From Welwitschia mirabilis (Eukaryota; Gnetophyta; Gnetopsida; Welwitschiales), in assembly GCA_051453625.1 (NCBI GenBank), contig JBOZIK010000001.1, forward strand, positions 6,721,103 to 6,756,080: 34,978 bases of DNA, written 5' to 3'. The notes beneath the pieces were generated by a model. The model was given only the letters and a program-made list of their open reading frames with translations, did no database searches and had not been told where the DNA came from. Position 1 is the first letter of the stretch; each line of letters opens with the position of its first letter. The position numbers and the translations under genes are program-made. Below, piece by piece: positions 20,700 to 30,548 of the stretch.

Positions 20700-21640
20700 A
20701 AATTCACAGCCATAGCTCTTTCTGCCGGGCATCAGAAACAAGTCGAGAAAGATACATGTATTCTGGTCCACAGAAAGATAACAGTGGAACCTCTGCGATT
20801 CCCTTCTCCATGGTAAAACACGGAGCCGGCACCATCACAGCCTTGAATAGCTCATCCCCAGCCTTATGGCAGGTGATATCCAACAGATAAACTAGCCGAG
20901 GCTGAGACATCACGCTGTAGCGCTTGCGAAAGTTAGCAGAGTGGTAAGATCAAATGTGGTTCTTCTCAAAGTTTCCAAAAAGTTGCAGACGAGTTTTCGC
21001 ATAGGAAGTTAAGCCCCGGTTTGCAATTCCAGAAACAACACAGAAGAAGCCTTCGACGGCTTTTGGATAATACTGCTACCAATGATGATGTCGCTCTTCC
21101 CTCTGCTGTCAGAACCACGACATTTTTATTCAATGCTCCCAAGCTTTCGCCTCGCTTGAGTTTGACAAAGATCTGTAAACCTTAGGCAGACCAAATGACA
21201 TTCAGAAATTACTACTGATAGAATGGATTTTCTTCTAATTTGGGATCCTTTGTTCTTTTACGGCTTATCCTTTTCACAAGTGTCGAAAGAAGCTTTGTCT
21301 ACGTCCTTTCAGTCTCCGCTAGTTGCTTCTTGGGTATGCACACTCATGTCCCGAGATCCTGGAGCAGAAGAAAATGAACCAGTGCTTGCAACTTTGGATG
21401 GAGATTCTGCGTTAGCAGAGGTAAGTGGGTCTATGCAATCCTTGCGTAATTTCTGAAGTATCTCTGCTGCTTTTTCTTTTATGGTTGGCTCTTTGATCTG
21501 GAAGGTGCACAGTAATGGACTGCCAGTTCTAGAATCGTTTATACTGCCCGAATCGCCGCATGAGTTCTCTCTAAGTTGGGATTCAAGATTGATTTTCCGT
21601 TCCGTTCAATAAAATGTCTTTAGGGCCTGCGACTACAAAT
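20700..21640 (-). pseudogene. gene-like fragment, unknown, minus-strand reading
   Basis: No family recognised. The minus strand from about 21600 reads ERKINLESQLRENSCGDSGS, then EPTIKEKAAEILQKLRKDCI, DPLTSANAESPSKVASTGSF and SRDMSVHTQEATSGD, then a TGA, KDVDKASFDTCEKDKP, a TAA, and KNKGSQIRRKSI: about 125 codons with two stops. Further left, another frame (20704-21010) reads SYAKTRLQLFGNFEKNHI, then MSQPRLVYLLDITCHKAGDE, LFKAVMVPAPCFTMEKGIAE and SFCGPEYMYLSRLVSDARQK. These look like real protein: hydrophilic helix and Ser-rich linker, then a globular-type segment. The frameshift and stops indicate a pseudogene or transposon-captured fragment. The block interrupts a LINE (see 18930-19540 and 22020-22260). 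Confidence 0.45.
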
Positions 21641-22019
21641 CACGCAGACTAATTCTTCATGCGAAGCAATTCATTCTTTGGCCATCAATAATTGCTCAAG
21701 GCAGAAACAGATAATAAAACAGGGATTTGAAATGCTCATATCGCCGATGTTTGTTGGAATTCACACACTGGATAAATACACACAAAAGCTGTTCATGAAT
21801 TTTTATGGGATACTGTTTTCCCCTTTTAGTTTCTTAAATCTGTCCAAATGCTTGCTAAATTAGGAGTAAATATTGTTGTTTGGAGCCAAACTTTAAATTA
21901 TACAAGATAATTATAAAATAAAAAATAAAATTTTCAAAAACTTTATGCTTTTATTTTTACTAAACTGAAATAAATCTCTTCTTCAATTCGTTTTCTTGAT
22001 TTCATTGTACCCTAAGATA
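21641..22019. other. noncoding stretch between gene-like block and LINE palm fragment
   Basis: AT-rich, with an A-rich run at about 21910-21930. No frame reads as a known family. The right junction of the block inserted in the LINE should lie here; no terminal repeat was seen. Confidence 0.35.
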
Positions 22020-22260
22020 GAGTAAGAGGCAACTATTTACCCAAACAAGTTCTTCCATGTTGACCTGCACACCTTCTTTCCTTCCTGTTCCCTTGACCAA
22101 AATACATGCACCAATAGACTTGTTTCAATTAATTTTGAAAGCGGAAGCTACACAGAATGTCTGAATAGTAGACTTGAAAGCATTGATTTTACTATTTCTA
22201 ATACCAAAAAAGTATCATCAGCATACTATTTGAAAGGAAAGGATTTTTCACTCCTATGGA
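22020..22260 (-). pseudogene. LINE reverse transcriptase palm fragment with YADD box
   Basis: The minus strand contains YADDTFLVLEIV; the YADD codons correspond to plus 22225-22214. This is the catalytic box of non-LTR RT. After a frameshift the reading TFCVASAFKIN.NKSIGACI matches the '...F...SGLKIN..KS...G' block that follows YADD in plant L1-type elements. The expected next block ('YLGIP') is not adjacent but is found ~2.6 kb further along the same strand at about 19450. No upstream RT motifs are visible to the right of 22260, so the fragment is truncated there. Confidence 0.65.
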
Positions 22261-22381
22261 TCAATTCCTTGTAACAAATACAAAATTAAATTTAATTACT
22301 TAAAAGATCATAAAAGTGTCTCTGATTCAAAATTAAGCATGATGTATGCCTTTGACATTATTTTCAATAAAAATATAAAGA

Positions 22382-22612
22382 CATTGTTGCTTATAAAACT
22401 AAATAATAGTTGTCATAAAGCCTCTAATTAAAGAAGGGTTTCATGCTAAAAATTAAATATCAAAAAGTATCATATAATTCTCTATGAGAGTAGGTAACAA
22501 AATTGTTGCTTATAAAACTAAATAACAGTTTTCATAAGATTTTTAATTAAAGGGTTTTATGTTAAAAATTAAAACTAAAAAAGTATGATATAATCCTGTA
22601 CGAGATTAACAA
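22382..22612. repeat. tandem duplication, ~120 bp period
   Basis: Copy 1 starts at 22382 (ATTGTTGCTTATAAAACTAA) and copy 2 at 22502 with the same start. Matching continues through TTAATTAAAG, GGGTTT and AAAGTAT(C/G)ATATAAT blocks, with substitutions and small indels. Noncoding and AT-rich; probably an old local duplication. Confidence 0.75.
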
Positions 22613-23640
22613 GTCTAATATTTAAGTAATTAAAAGTTTACAGAATGTGGGATATAATAAAATTTCTCTCTATAATAAGGCTTACTTGATTTACTTCATT
22701 GTGAAGCACCTTGGACCTTAACTGAATGGAGGGCTAAAGGAAAAGGACTTAATAAGTACTAGTGCTATTTTCAATAATGATAACTAGTTTAAATTAAAAG
22801 GTTTCTAAAAGGTCATAATTGTCATTAACCTCTTACAACATTTGTTTCCTTCTTTTATATGAAAAAAATAAAAATTACCAAAAATTGGCCCTCTAAAGGA
22901 GACCCCTACAGTGATCTGTCGATGTTATAATTAAGTATAAAAATATTTTTTAGAGGAAAATAAAAAGGATTATGTGGCATTTGTTCTGTTCCACCATTCA
23001 AGTAAGGCTCTAAATAATTATAGCATAATGCAGAACACATAATCATAGAATAGGGTTAAAACTAAGCTAAAGCAAACACATGACCTTAGGAGAGGGACAC
23101 TAATCTAATACATATGCCCTATGAACATTAATCATTAAGCTAAACTACACCAAAAGTCAAAGCAGACTTAATCTTACATAAATAAAGCATGACAAGCTAG
23201 CAAAAATGAAGGCATATTTAGCCAGCTGTTATGCTCCAACCTTGTTAACTAGGCTAGAGGTAAAGACAATGCAAAACCTCCATGAGAGAAAAACCACATC
23301 AAGGTCATTGCTTCATGTAGAAGAATTGATGCTTTTATTAGAGAAGTGTTCCACAATTAAGAGGATGAAATAAATGATCCATAGGGTATCCATTATGTAA
23401 ATTGGAGTTTGTGGATTCAAAAGTGATTTCTTATCTCTTCTAGCTATCCATGAATAGAATCAAACAAGGGATAAATCTATGGCAAATAAACCTCTTTCAT
23501 ATTTTTTCATTACTAGAAAAGATGTGTGTTGAGTGCAATTTAGATATGATTTCTTGAAGTTCAATTTTAGTTCCTTCATCAAAACTATTTATGTACTATA
23601 ATCCATTGTTTCTACATTAATAAAATATGGTTCTATATAC
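22613..23640. other. AT-rich region, no gene recognised
   Basis: No reading frame of note and no motif of the element families found elsewhere. It could include the unreadable 3' part of the LINE at 23650-26040, whose poly(A) tail I could not identify. Confidence 0.45.
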
Positions 23641-23649
23641 TCTATATTA

Positions 23650-26040
23650 TTAAATAATTATCATGAAAGATTTTTTTTATTTATATTAATCCAAATGGCA
23701 TAAAGAATGGCATCAAAGAATGTTATCTAAACCATTTTGTATCTCATGATTCTCAGCGCTAGCTCTTTTCATAATTGAAACTTAACATTGATATGATGCT
23801 AATATATTTAGTAAAGATTATAAGAGATTTGAATCCTTTTCAAATTGGATTTGCCATGAAGAAATGGAAGAAAATATGGCTAACTATTTCTTCTTTTCCA
23901 TCACCAAAAGGGGATTAAGTATCAGTATAGTCATGCATCTAAGGAATGATTTGGTAAAGGGGTGATCTTATCTTGCTTTTAAATGGAATAAAAATATCTT
24001 TAGAAGTAACTTTATCTTGCTTAAGTCCATGATTCTCTAATTAGAATTACTTTCTTTTATGATATTATTGTATAGGTAGCTAACTCGAACATCACAACAT
24101 GAATGAAGATAGATCATTGTTTCATATCCATGCTTTGATTGCCTTGATGATTTTTCAAAAAGAAGAAGTATTCATAACGATTAGATTATCTCTAAGTTGC
24201 ATATTACCATACAAATACTTTTGTTTAACACATTTAACCCACTTCTTTTCTTAATTATGAATAATTTTTCAATGCAAGTTTGTAATCATAGTTATATTTA
24301 GTCACTTAATCCACTATATGCCTGGTCATCTTTACTAAGAATATTGCAAATTGCCTCCTAAGAGAAATAATGAAGCTTTATTATTAAGTGATCACGGTTC
24401 CACAAAAAAGTTTGATCAGGTTTTGTAATGTAATTAAGGAGGGATGTTGGGGTTTTGAAACATGCCATTATATAGTTTGATATAGCATGCATATAACTCT
24501 TAGTAAGTTGAATGCAACCTACTGGGATTAAGTGTTTAAAGATACAACTAAAAAGACATTCTAGATTTTCAATGATTCCATGCTATTGTTGTTTGATCAC
24601 GCATCCTTTAAATAGAGGAAATTGAAGATACTTTAATGAAAAAAATCTATCTACGCAATCAAATAAATTGCTACACTCTAAAACATGAGATCCTTCCATG
24701 CTTATGATAAACATATGGATCTTTCAAAAATTCATATTAATATCAAAAGCTTGAATGAACTAGTGAATCGCATTTTGAGCTATCTAAATGCTCTGTTCTA
24801 CATCCTTGAATATGATAATTGTATTATTAATGAGTCAGTACATTAGTTATTGCTTACAACTATAAGCAACAGTGATGTCCTTTCCTAATCTACATCCTTG
24901 TTAATTAGGAATCAGGCTACTTGGTCCTTTTATGGCCATGATGAATAAAAAGGAGTAGAGGAAACAACCTTGTCTTGTTACATTCATGGCAACGAATCAT
25001 CCATCAACTTTCTTATTAATCAACAAATAGTTGAAAGCACCCTTATACATAGTGGCCATTTCATATATCTAGTTGTCATGAAATCAAACTTTTCCCAAGA
25101 TTGCATTCATAAAATGCTAATAAATGGAATCAAATGCTTTAGTTATGTCTAGATTAAAGATAATAGGATCATAATTTTAGTGATTTGTAGAATGAAGTGG
25201 TTCATGAAGTAATATTGCTTAATTAATTATGTCATTCCTTCACAAATCCTACTTGGTTAGGATATATGATGTTATTTAAAAAGGTTAAAATTCCGTCTAT
25301 CATGAATTTGGAAATAATCTTACAAATAGTAATATAGAGACTTGTTGTTTAATAATCTTTATGCCTCAATGCATTTTCAATCTTTGGAAGTAGAAATATT
25401 AATATATCATGGAAACTTTTAGCAATTGAATTTGTCCACCAAAATTTAAAGACCATTACTATGATGTCATCCTTAAGAATATTCTAGAAATTCTTGGAAA
25501 TGTCTATAATAAAACCATCTACCTCTGAACTGAAATTATTTTTCATTCTCAAAAGGCAATCCTTAATTTTTTACTCATCTAAAGAATGATTAAGAAATCA
25601 ACTATTATCAAAGGAGAGCTCTCTATAAATGGTATTCAGTACCTGATCAGTCATGTCCAATTGCATAGATCTATTTCTTACAACAATATTTAGATAAGAA
25701 TTGTGGAATTCTTAACTTACCCTTTACTTATCATAGATGAATTTTTCTTTTTCATCATAATCACAATGTATTATGGATTAAAATTCCCTTAAAAAATGCA
25801 TATGTATGAAAAAGACCAAGTACTCTCATCATTGAATTACATTTAGGTAATATTTGCTCATTGGAACCAATATCTTCTTTCCCAAGATTGGATGGTGAAA
25901 TACTCCTTAAAAATACCTCACTCTTTTCACTTGTTTTTCTTTGAATAATTGATCTTTAGAGCACCTTGAACTCCAGATATTTCCTTTATACATTGTTCTT
26001 TTCTCTACTTCTAGTTCGACTAGTGTTTTAAGTGTAATTC
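23650..26040 (-). mobile_element. LINE (L1-type non-LTR retrotransposon), ORF2 remnant
   Basis: Read right to left on the minus strand. A pre-RT helix near 26040-25920 is LVELEVEKRTMYKG. Near 25520 come DCLLRMKNNFSSEVDGFIID, then ILIFLLPKIENALRHKDY, CKIISKFMIDGIL and IIYPNQVGFVKE (the 'LIPK...., K..A.RLK..L...I...Q.GFV' block). At about 24985-24930, NVTRQGCFLYSFLFIMAIKG is the 'RQG.PLSP.LF' motif. At 24834-24821, LINNTIIIFKDV is in place of FADDTI (both Asp to Asn). Near 24550-24450, IQLTKSYMHAISNYIMACFK is the 'LI..VL..IP.Y.MS.F' block, and ITKPDQTFLWN follows. At about 23730-23690, FDAILYAIWI is the C-terminal block. ORF2 would nick and reverse-transcribe at the target; stops, frameshifts and the Asp losses show it is dead. 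ORF1 and endonuclease are not seen. Confidence 0.88.
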
Positions 26041-26573
26041 TCTCAAATTTCGTAACATTCTTAAGCTTTTGAAAGATCCTAAATATTAAATATAAAAATA
26101 TTAAGGTAGATAAAATGACGGAAATAATAATACATAGAAAAAGGATGCATAATTAAAATAATATCAAGAAAATAAATATCTTCCTTTTATTTATATTTAA
26201 AAAGATAATCATTACAATTTTGAATGGTCTTTATCAAGGAGGGTGGTCAAGCTTGATAGACTAGCTATAAGGATCTACCCTTTAGTTTTTTTTTTTTTTT
26301 GGCCCCTTTCTTCTTCTTCTTATTTTCTTTTCTTGGTAAGACTTCTAAGGGGCTAGTTTAATTTTGTTAAAAACTATAACCAACCTCTTTGTATCCCATG
26401 CCTTGACTCGAACATCCTTTTACTAAAGGTTGCTAATTATAATTATATCTCTCTGTAGGAGTAATACCCTTTAAATGGATGGTGAATTCATAATAACTTA
26501 TTTATTATACACATCATTTAATTGGCATTTAATACATTTACTTATAATAAGAACATAATAACTCATTGATAAT
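26041..26573. other. noncoding region with a T tract
   Basis: Contains a pure T run at about 26287-26301 followed by a pyrimidine-rich stretch (TTCTTCTTCTT). No coding family recognised. Confidence 0.4.
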
Positions 26574-27271
26574 CTCTTAACTAAATAAAATTTACATTTA
26601 TTTAGTTACCTCTTAGTGATAGGTTTTAATGACACAGGAAAGAGTCCCCTTTATAGGATTGTCATTCGACCTTAAGACACTTGCTCTTTTATTACTGTGA
26701 AGTTATTTACAAATCAAGCATCCATTGTAACCTCCTATTTTTCATTCATATAATATTTTATCTTTGTATAGGCTTCTTGTAAAGTCTTAGATTGAGTGAA
26801 TAAACTAACTCTCTCAATCTCCATGGAAGGGTTCTAATGAAGGGTTTATATAAGCTTCTTGTGCCTAATTGAAGACACTTGAGCTGTATTTATTTATCTT
26901 TAACATAGTTATCAGGAATGAATGCCTTTTAATACTCTTTAACAAGTTGTTTCACTCACCTCATTTATGCATTCTCAAACAGTAAATTTTCTATGATGCA
27001 GTCGCATCACATGTAAAATACTATGATGTATATATTGTAGTTAGTATTTCAAAATTCTTAAGTAAAAAATGGTTTTCAATACATTATAATCGTTACTGTG
27101 ATTCTTTACACAATGTCAAAGCTCCTAAATACATATATACTTTTAGAAATGTCATTCCTCATTAAACTAAATTCTTGTCTATCCGAGATTTGGATTTGAT
27201 CTTCACATTATCATATTTATCATTGGATGTCTTCGATAACTTGAGTTTCCATTAAAGTGTGAGTAGGAAGT
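26574..27271. repeat. direct repeat copy A (~698 bp)
   Basis: Matches copy B at 27737 almost end to end, with substitutions and small indels. Shared landmarks are CTCTTAA(C/T)TAAATAAA at the start, GTTTATATAAGCT (a TATA-like motif), CCTAATTGAAGACACTTGAGC, and GAGTTTCCATTAAAGT at the end. It does not read clearly as protein on either strand. It could be an LTR of a short non-autonomous element or one arm of a segmental duplication. Confidence 0.85.
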
Positions 27272-27736
27272 CACTCTGGAGTTGTGATTCCCTCATTTTA
27301 AGACTAAATAAACTCTTAGATTTTTACTTGTAGGGCTTGAATGAGTTGTTTTCATAACCTTTCTTTTAAGATCCATAGGCTAGAGTTAAAATTTTTATTT
27401 TGTTATTACTAAGACACTTCAACTTTTATCTAATTAGCTTACTTTGTAGGATGACATGTCTTAATTCTTCACTAAGGGCATTAACATGGTTATTCATATG
27501 ATCTTTCATGTCTTACAAGAATACACATCATTGAGGTGTTGTATCTATCCATGGGCCTTCTGTCTCTTATTTATAGAGTCTAGATTAGATACATAATTGT
27601 TTCTTACTACAAACTATCTCAACCATTCATAACTATCTTTTTTATTAATTAGAAAATAGTTTTCAAAAATAAATTAATTATCACATTTCTTTTAAAATGA
27701 CTAAACATCTAAAGATGCATACTTTGATCCTGTTGT
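27272..27736. other. 465-bp interval between direct repeats A and B
   Basis: No TG...CA ends or primer site beside the repeats. On the minus strand near 27510-27440 a short helical reading (MKDHMNNHVNALSEELRHVI) resembles the coiled-coil start of some gypsy gag proteins. This is too short to call. Confidence 0.4.
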
Positions 27737-28423
27737 CTCTTAATTAAATAAACTTTACATTTATTTAGTTGTCTCTTAGTGATAGGTTTCATGACAGGTG
27801 GAAGAGTCCCCTTCGTAGGATTGTCATTCAACCTTAGACACTTCATTACTATGGAGTTTAAAAATTAAGCATCCATTATAACCCCCTATTATACATTTAT
27901 ATAATATTTTGTCTTTGTATAAGCTTTTTATAAAGGCTTATGTCTAAGTGGATAAACTAAGTCTTTCAATCTTAATGGAAGGGTTTTAATGAAAGGTTTA
28001 TATAAGCTCCTTGTGCCTAATTGAAGACACTTGAGCTATATTTATTTATCTTTAACATGGTTAGCAGGAATGAATGCCTTTTAATACTCTTCAACAAAGT
28101 TGTTTCACTCACCTTATTCATGCATTCTCAAACATTAAATTTTCTACCATGTAGTTGCATCACATGTAAAATACTATGGCATATATATTGGAGTTAGTAT
28201 TTTAACATTCTTAAGTCAAAAATGTTTTTCAGTACATTATAACCATTACAATGATTCTTTACACAATGTCAAATCTCCTAAATACATATATACTTTTAGA
28301 AGTGTCATTCCTCATTAAAGTAAATTCTTATCTATCTGAGCTTTGAATTGGATCTTCACACTGTCATATTTATTATTGGAGGTCTTCAATATATTGAGTT
28401 TCCATTAAAGTATGAGTATAAAG
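27737..28423. repeat. direct repeat copy B, interrupted on the right by copia DNA
   Basis: Second copy of the ~690 bp repeat. Its homology to copy A ends at 28423, exactly where copia LTR sequence begins. The duplication is therefore older than the copia insertion, and any further homology would be on the far side of the copia complex, outside the window. Confidence 0.85.
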
Positions 28424-28945
28424 TAATAGGATCGAGAACCCAGGGGTGGGGGGTTTTGAATATGTTCTTAAAAATTACAATAAAGTATTCTAAACGAATA
28501 TAAGATATATTAAAAACTTGTACAAAATAATTCACTAATTCAAAACGTGCATGAAAAGAAAAGCTAACAGAAGTAAAGAAATAAACTAACTAAAAGCACA
28601 AAATNNNNNNNNNNNNNNNNNNNNNNNNNNNNNNNNNNNNNNNNNNNNNNNNNNNNNNNNNNNNNNNNNNNNNNNNNNNNNNNNNNNNNNNNNNNNNNNN
28701 NNNNAAGTAAAGAAATAAACTAACTAAAAGCACAAAATACCAAGTAGATGCACATAGGATTTATAGTGGTTTGGGAAACCCCCTACTCCACTCTTGACCA
28801 TCAGCTTATTACCAAGCTTGATCTAGATCTCTGTTACTCCACCAGGTATTTTAGATTCACCTGTAACCTTTACAAATAGACTTTTCCAGGCTTAGTCTCA
28901 ACCTTTGAATGGACTTTTTCAGGCTTAGTCTCAACCTTTGAATGG
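28424..28945 (-). repeat. partial LTR (PBS-proximal part), left end of copia complex 2
   Basis: Matches the LTR at 29665 from its left end on: GATC(G/A)AGAAC, then AAAAATTACAATAA(A/T)GTATT, AAAAACTTGTACAAAATAATTCACTAATT, CCCCTACTCCACTCT, and the 33-bp tandem unit. It ends inside that tandem array at a gap. It is interrupted by another 100-N gap at 28605-28704. The outermost bases TAATAGG stand where TGATAAG is found in the other copy, so the terminal TG has mutated to TA. Confidence 0.88.
28605..28704. other. 100-N gap with 34-bp identical sequence on both sides
   Basis: The 34 bp at 28571-28604 and 28705-28738 are identical. The other LTR copy (29665 onward) has this segment once, so the second copy is probably a failure to merge overlapping contig ends. 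Confidence 0.92.
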
Positions 28946-29045
28946 NNNNNNNNNNNNNNNNNNNNNNNNNNNNNNNNNNNNNNNNNNNNNNNNNNNNNNN
29001 NNNNNNNNNNNNNNNNNNNNNNNNNNNNNNNNNNNNNNNNNNNNN
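28946..29045. other. 100-N gap inside LTR tandem repeat
   Basis: The left flank is the second unit of the 33-bp repeat; the right flank is gag coding. The true missing DNA could be large: the rest of the LTR, and possibly pol. Confidence 0.95.
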
Positions 29046-29610
29046 AATCTCTTAGGGAGAGATCTCAAAACCTTCCTCATTACTTTTCCTTCATTGAAGC
29101 ATTCTCTAAGGCTTGCCATAAAGTTTACGATATCAGTGAGTCTAGTAAAGAATTCTTGCAAGATCTCCTCTTTGTCCATATGGAAGTTTTCAAATTTTGA
29201 AATAAGCATTTGATGTTTTACTTGCTTTACAGTTGAGGTTCCTTCGTGTGCTACTTCAAGAATGTCCTAAGCTTCTTTAGCCTGATTATAGTTCACTATG
29301 CATTTAAACTCATTTGCACAAACTGCACAAAATATGGCATTAAGAGCATGGACATCTATGATGGATTTTGACGTGTCAGTGAAGGTCCATTGATCTTGGA
29401 CTTCGGAAACTAAGATAGTATTACTATGGGCATCAATTTGAGTTGACATAGGCATAGAATAACCTTTATAAATGATTTCCTTTATATTAGCATCTAAATA
29501 TCTAAGAAATATTCTCATTCTGGCTTTTTAGTAAGCATAGTTTAATCCATCAAACATGGATGAAAGACTAGTGGAAAAATCATAAGATGGATTACTTATT
29601 ATAAGGTTCT
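29046..29610 (-). pseudogene. gag (UBN2-type) N-terminal half, left unit of copia complex 2
   Basis: Near 29570 the reading is SMFDGLNYAY.KARMRIFLRY, the 'FDGxNYxxWKxRM' opening, with a stop in place of Trp. From 29518 it continues with ALNAIFCAVCANEFKCIVNY and NQAKEA.DILEVAHEGTST, then VKQVKHQMLISKFENFHMDK, EEILQEFFTRLTDIVNFMAS and EGKVMRKVLRSLPKR, the complete UBN2 core, before the gap. Only two or three stops in ~185 codons make it better preserved than gag of element 1. It starts ~40 bp after the primer site. Gag would form the particle. The same LRSLPKR region appears at 34960 in the right unit. Confidence 0.92.
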
Positions 29611-29651
29611 AAGCTCTAAATCAGTTAAAATCTAAAGAAGGCTTAATTTAT

Positions 29652-29664
29652 TTCTGATATCAAT
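29652..29664 (-). promoter_or_regulatory. degenerate tRNA-iMet primer binding site
   Basis: The minus strand reads ATTGATATCAGAA where intact relatives have ATTGGTATCAGAG. It lies directly inside the LTR end (29665) and before gag, so position supports the call although several bases have changed. Confidence 0.8.
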
Positions 29665-29977
29665 TGATAAGATCAAGAACTATAAGGGGTGAATAGGTTC
29701 TTTAAAAATTACAATAATGTATTTTAAACAAATAAAAAATATATCAAAAACTTGTACAAAATAATTCACTAATTTAAAATGTGCATGAAAAGAAAAGCTA
29801 ATCAGAAGTAAAGGAATGAACTAATTAAAAGATAAAATACCAAATAGATGCATGCAGGACTTATAGTGGTTCAGGAAATCCCCTACTCCACTCTCGACGA
29901 TTATCTTATCATCAAGCTTAATCTGGGTCTTCGTTACTCCACTAGGTATTCCAAGTTTACATGTAACCTTTACAAGT

Positions 29978-30140
29978 GAACTTTTCTAGGCTTAGTCTCA
30001 ATCTTTGAATGGACTTTTTTAGGCTTAGTCTCAACCTTTGAATGGACTTTTCAAGGCTTAGTCTCAACCTTTGAATGGACTTTTTCAGGCTTAGTCTCAA
30101 CCTTTGAATGGACTTTTCAAGGCTTAGTCTCAACCTTTCA
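29978..30140. repeat. 33-bp tandem repeat in LTR, five units
   Basis: Units start at 29978, 30011, 30044, 30077 and 30110. The consensus begins GGACTTTTTCAGGCTTAGTC and ends CAACCTTTGAAT. Two units are present in the partial LTR (28878, 28911). Units alternate between TTTTTCAGG and TTTTCAAGG forms, suggesting a 66-bp higher-order step. The 33-nt length keeps a frame open on the minus strand (11-residue repeat SIQRLRLSLEK) by arithmetic; I do not call it a gene. Confidence 0.95.
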
Positions 30141-30548
30141 CAATGTAGAATAGTGATGCAATGATGCAAATATGCACGAATATCACTCGTTCTTGATATA
30201 GTAGATTTGTTGGATCTCTTCTCCTGTAGATGTACAACAAATGAAGTACTAGATCTAACCTTGAATGTAGAGATAGTACAGATAATAGATCTTCCTTAGT
30301 CAGAAGTACAAATGCCAAGACTCAATAGTAAATATCTCAAGATTACAGTGCTAATTCCTTAGATCCAAAAGATTAACTAGATTGAAAAAGGTTTCAAAAG
30401 GCTCTTTTGTCATCTATCTGTTAGCTATTTATATTAGAATGCTTTTAGGGTTTATTACATTTGAAAATGTGCTTTTAATGGCTATAAATGACTAGAAAAC
30501 AACTATCTAACAGATACATAACAGATAGAAAATTTTAGTTCAGTTTCT

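Noticed and set aside
24970-25152. Plus-strand 60-residue frame
   Set aside because: It is the antisense of the LINE RT region containing the RQGC...SFLF motif.
26574-28423. Calling the direct repeats LTRs outright
   Set aside because: No TG...CA ends, primer site or polypurine tract could be placed beside them, so they are reported only as direct repeats.
29957-30169. Minus-strand open frame encoding an 11-residue repeat (SIQRLRLSLEK)
   Set aside because: It is the translation of a 33-bp noncoding LTR minisatellite; the frame stays open because the period is a multiple of three. No homology and it lies wholly in the LTR.
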